The notes beneath the pieces are model-generated. The model saw only the letters and a list, made by a program, of their open reading frames with translations, did not search any database and was not told the origin of the DNA. A DNA stretch of 64,000 nucleotides from Flavobacterium sp. LC2016-01 (lineage in GTDB: Bacteria; Bacteroidota; Bacteroidia; Flavobacteriales; Flavobacteriaceae): positions 1 through 64,000 of the forward strand of contig NZ_WMIC01000012.1 of the NCBI RefSeq assembly GCF_009711135.1, written 5' to 3'. Of the stretch, positions 63,672 to 64,000 are shown piece by piece (within the stretch, counting starts at the first letter, position 1; every line of letters begins with the position of its first letter). A program made the translations under genes and the position numbers.

Positions 63672-64000
63672 TTATTTAGTAACTGCAGTTTCTGTTTCAC
63701 CTAATTGCCATTGTGTGACTTTTGGCGTAATAACGCTTCCATTTTTCAATAGTGAAGTACCTCCCATGGCTATTTTGTCGCCGGGTTTTAAACCTTCTTC
63801 AATAATATATCCATTTTGAACCGCCGGACCTGGTTTTACAATTTGCATTTGCACTTTGTTGTCATTTCCTAAAACATAAACCTGATAAATACCTTGTACT
63901 TCTATAACGGCACGTTGCGGAATTACAATGGCATCTTTGCGAATGTCTGTCAGCAATGCAATTTTTGCATACTGTCCCGGACGAAGTAATTTATCAGGAT
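63672..64000 (-). CDS. RND membrane-fusion protein, C-terminal part (cut by window end)
   Basis: About 108 residues visible; the frame is open at base 64000, so the start is outside the window. Text such as LLRPGQYAKI, IPQRAVIEVQGIYQVYVLG and YIIEEGLKPGDKIAMGGTSLL is typical of AcrA/HlyD family C-termini. The protein bridges the RND pump and outer-membrane channel. It lies 20 bp before the RND gene. Confidence 0.93.
   Translation of the reverse strand, partial: PDKLLRPGQYAKIALLTDIRKDAIVIPQRAVIEVQGIYQVYVLGNDNKVQMQIVKPGPAVQNGYIIEEGLKPGDKIAMGGTSLLKNGSVITPKVTQWQLGETETAVTK

Noticed and set aside
1..64000. tRNA, rRNA or riboswitch
   Set aside because: No cloverleaf, rRNA stretch or recognised riboswitch aptamer was seen by eye; a covariance-model search would settle this.

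Overview
This window comes from a Bacteroidota chromosome, almost certainly a Flavobacterium close to F. johnsoniae. Base composition is AT-rich. It carries a giant SprB-type gliding adhesin with a type IX secretion C-terminal domain followed by a PorP/SprF protein. Other flavobacterial families are a DUF4837 lipoprotein, LytS/LytTR regulators and a CarboxypepD_reg/TonB receptor. Promoters fit the TAnnTTTG -7 class and Shine-Dalgarno sites are not evident. All identifications are by reading the sequence; no database search was run.

Layout. 1-10.8 kb: 3' part of a sprB-like adhesin gene (its 5' end lies outside the window), including a 1,740-bp tandem duplication, then sprF. 10.9-12.7 kb: LytS-type kinase and LytTR regulator. 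13-15 kb: lipid-anchored intradiol dioxygenase, a pirin-like protein lacking its metal ligands, and an unknown protein. 15.2-20.9 kb: pgk, LysM lytic transglycosylase, two lipoproteins, acetyltransferase. 21-24 kb (minus): tandem OmpA-domain protein, S41 protease, rnpA. 24.1-26.8 kb: plsC, acyl-ACP desaturase, HD hydrolase. 26.8-30.4 kb (minus): a 40-aa membrane peptide, a 40-aa Cys-rich FeoB-associated protein, feoB, feoA, SCO protein. 30.6-33.8 kb: EamA exporter and M13 peptidase. 33.8-46.7 kb: a heme locus (hemB, hemF, hemE, hemD, hemC, hemA on minus; hemH and hemJ on plus) with a cytochrome c, an aldolase and an AraC regulator. A GxxExxY gene framed by palindromic repeats sits between hemC and hemA. 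46.7-50.5 kb: small membrane proteins, NtrY-like kinase, enoyl-CoA hydratase. 50.5-56.5 kb: metal homeostasis (MntR, MntH-UspA fusion, Fur-family repressor, MerC, TonB receptor). 56.7-58.9 kb: thioredoxin, lycopene cyclase, bacilliredoxin. 59.1-64 kb (minus): RND efflux operon, with the membrane-fusion gene cut by the window end.

The genes form functional blocks: gliding surface, iron uptake (feo) beside heme synthesis and cytochrome assembly, and manganese/zinc-type metal control. The least explained material is the DNA between the genes. About fifteen spacers hold short quasi-palindromic elements in a handful of sequence families. One such unit lies inside the lycopene cyclase reading frame, and two of one family bracket the GxxExxY nuclease-like gene inside the heme operon. 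No tRNA, rRNA, CRISPR array, prophage or insertion-sequence transposase was seen.
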